A stretch of DNA of 64,000 nt from contig NZ_JAKRGA010000001.1 of NCBI RefSeq assembly GCF_022347785.1, positions 682,001 to 746,000 of the forward strand, given 5' to 3'. The DNA comes from Psychrobium sp. MM17-31 (lineage in GTDB: Bacteria > Pseudomonadota > Gammaproteobacteria > Enterobacterales > Psychrobiaceae). The stretch's first letter is position 1. Each line of letters begins with the position of its first letter. Under the pieces are notes generated by a model. That model worked only from the letters and a program-made list of their open reading frames with translations, was not told the origin of the DNA and did no database searches. Shown here in pieces: positions 63,179 to 64,000 of this stretch. The translations under genes were made by a program, and so were the position numbers.

Positions 63179-64000
63179 CTATTTAGTGCGGTGCAGTTCT
63201 GTTGATTCATTAGCTAAATGACTAAAAATTATCGCGTTATTGCTAACATCAAAACCATAACTATCACCAATTTCAATGTGCTCTACCAATTTATTCGGCT
63301 TAGTTATCGCACTTACCTGCAGGCGAGTATCATAGCTTGGAATGTGGTAAAGCTTACCATTACTAATAACCGTATCGCGATTAACGCCAATCGCCAGTTT
63401 AGCGATAGCATCAGCTGGTAACCTCTGGGCTAAAATATCCTCAATAGAACTGCGATACAATTTGTTCTCTCTATCTAACAAGTACACACCGGCCAATGAG
63501 TTTGAGTCAGGTTCAGCATCCACCAGCAAACGTTGCCAATTTGTCGTCAGAGGCAAAATTTTCTTCGTTTTAATGTCTAACAGCACAATGCGTTGATATT
63601 GGCCATCGGCCAAATGCACAGCAACCAACGCCTGATTTAACCAAGAAACGTGATTCACTCTATCATCGAATGTGCGGCTAAATACCAGCGCCCGCTTTTC
63701 AACATCAAACAAGTGTACGCGATTAGCTTCACCTGCAACCAAATGTACATCGTCAATACTCACCTCGACATTGCTAAATACCTTGTATTTAGCGAAGTTT
63801 GACAGCGCCATTGCGCCGCCGCTATCGCGCTGAACATAAACCTGCGCTGCGCCATCGCGTTTGGAAATAAACGCCACGCCGTTTGAACGATGAAACAAGC
63901 TTGGCAGCATATCGTAAATGGTAGAATTGCTCACCGCGAACTTAGCATCGTTTAACCACTTAAAATCGTAATTGCGAATGTTGGTGCGATATACGATGTC
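63179..64000 (-). CDS. Beta-propeller protein, C-terminal part (cut by window edge)
   Basis: The frame is open from 63179 through the window end, so about 273 residues are visible and the N-terminus is outside. A GTG at 63934 is only an internal codon; sequence before it (for example IRNYDFKWLNDAKFAV) continues the same pattern. Repeated strand units such as GVAFISKRDGAAQVYVQR and VHLFDVEKRALVFSRTF suggest a TolB/PD40-type propeller. Such C-termini occur on CadC-like membrane-bound winged-helix regulators in Alteromonadales, but the diagnostic N-terminus is missing. Confidence 0.65.
   Translation of the reverse strand, partial: DIVYRTNIRNYDFKWLNDAKFAVSNSTIYDMLPSLFHRSNGVAFISKRDGAAQVYVQRDSGGAMALSNFAKYKVFSNVEVSIDDVHLVAGEANRVHLFDVEKRALVFSRTFDDRVNHVSWLNQALVAVHLADGQYQRIVLLDIKTKKILPLTTNWQRLLVDAEPDSNSLAGVYLLDRENKLYRSSIEDILAQRLPADAIAKLAIGVNRDTVISNGKLYHIPSYDTRLQVSAITKPNKLVEHIEIGDSYGFDVSNNAIIFSHLANESTELHRTK

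Noticed and set aside
1-64000. CRISPR array, IS elements, prophage or tRNA genes
   Set aside because: No regularly spaced repeats, transposase, phage structural gene or cloverleaf sequence was recognised by reading; a tRNAscan or ISfinder search would settle it.

Overview
This window is a chromosomal segment of a marine-type gammaproteobacterium, most likely Alteromonadales (Colwelliaceae/Thalassotalea-like). The basis is the dcw gene order, moderate to low GC, and the mix of S46 and S9 peptidases, a TonB receptor, DNA polymerase II, MiaE, RlmF and PqiABC. No rRNA, tRNA, IS element, phage, CRISPR array or plasmid function was seen. Genus is an inference; no marker was searched against a database.

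Layout. 1-6.6 kb: start of the division and cell-wall (dcw) cluster on the minus strand, mraZ-rsmH-ftsL-ftsI-murE-murF-mraY, with overlapping genes, two promoter candidates and a three-repeat MraZ operator. 6.8-12.1 kb: a very large hybrid sensor kinase with five periplasmic solute-binding-like modules. 12.2-16.2 kb: a tiny YjfB-like motility gene behind a near-consensus sigma-28 promoter, a diguanylate cyclase, a LysR regulator and divergent mmsA. 16.2-25.5 kb: S46 peptidase, an SPFH-RHH operon with a palindromic operator, a TraB/GumN protein, cvfB and a glutaredoxin-like gene, then a pqi operon with PqiA split into two genes. 25.7-35.4 kb: hpf, HDOD, miaE, MetJ-controlled metC, a Bcr-type exporter, a DnaJ-related protein, TerB and polB. 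35.4-39.5 kb: an XRE-cupin regulator divergent from a serine hydroxymethyltransferase, sharing two similar operators; an orphan gene; rlmF.

39.5-46.3 kb is the most distinctive region. A single promoter with a Fur box inside its -35/-10 spacer drives an Ig-like/helical-repeat/calcium-repeat lipoprotein, a TonB-dependent receptor and, past a terminator, a di-heme peroxidase. I read it as an iron-regulated outer-membrane acquisition or processing system with unknown substrate. 46.5-64 kb is mostly exported or accessory metabolism: HAD phosphatase, GH109-like Tat lipoprotein, oligopeptidase B-like lipoprotein, a tandem HCCA-isomerase fusion, a flavoprotein, a VOC-WYL pair with a perfect inverted repeat, a stand-alone mini-collagenase lipoprotein, SDR, LysR, VOC, a CheY-like regulator and an edge-truncated beta-propeller protein.

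All functional assignments come from reading the translated sequences and recognising motifs; no similarity search was run. Promoter and operator calls are pattern matches.
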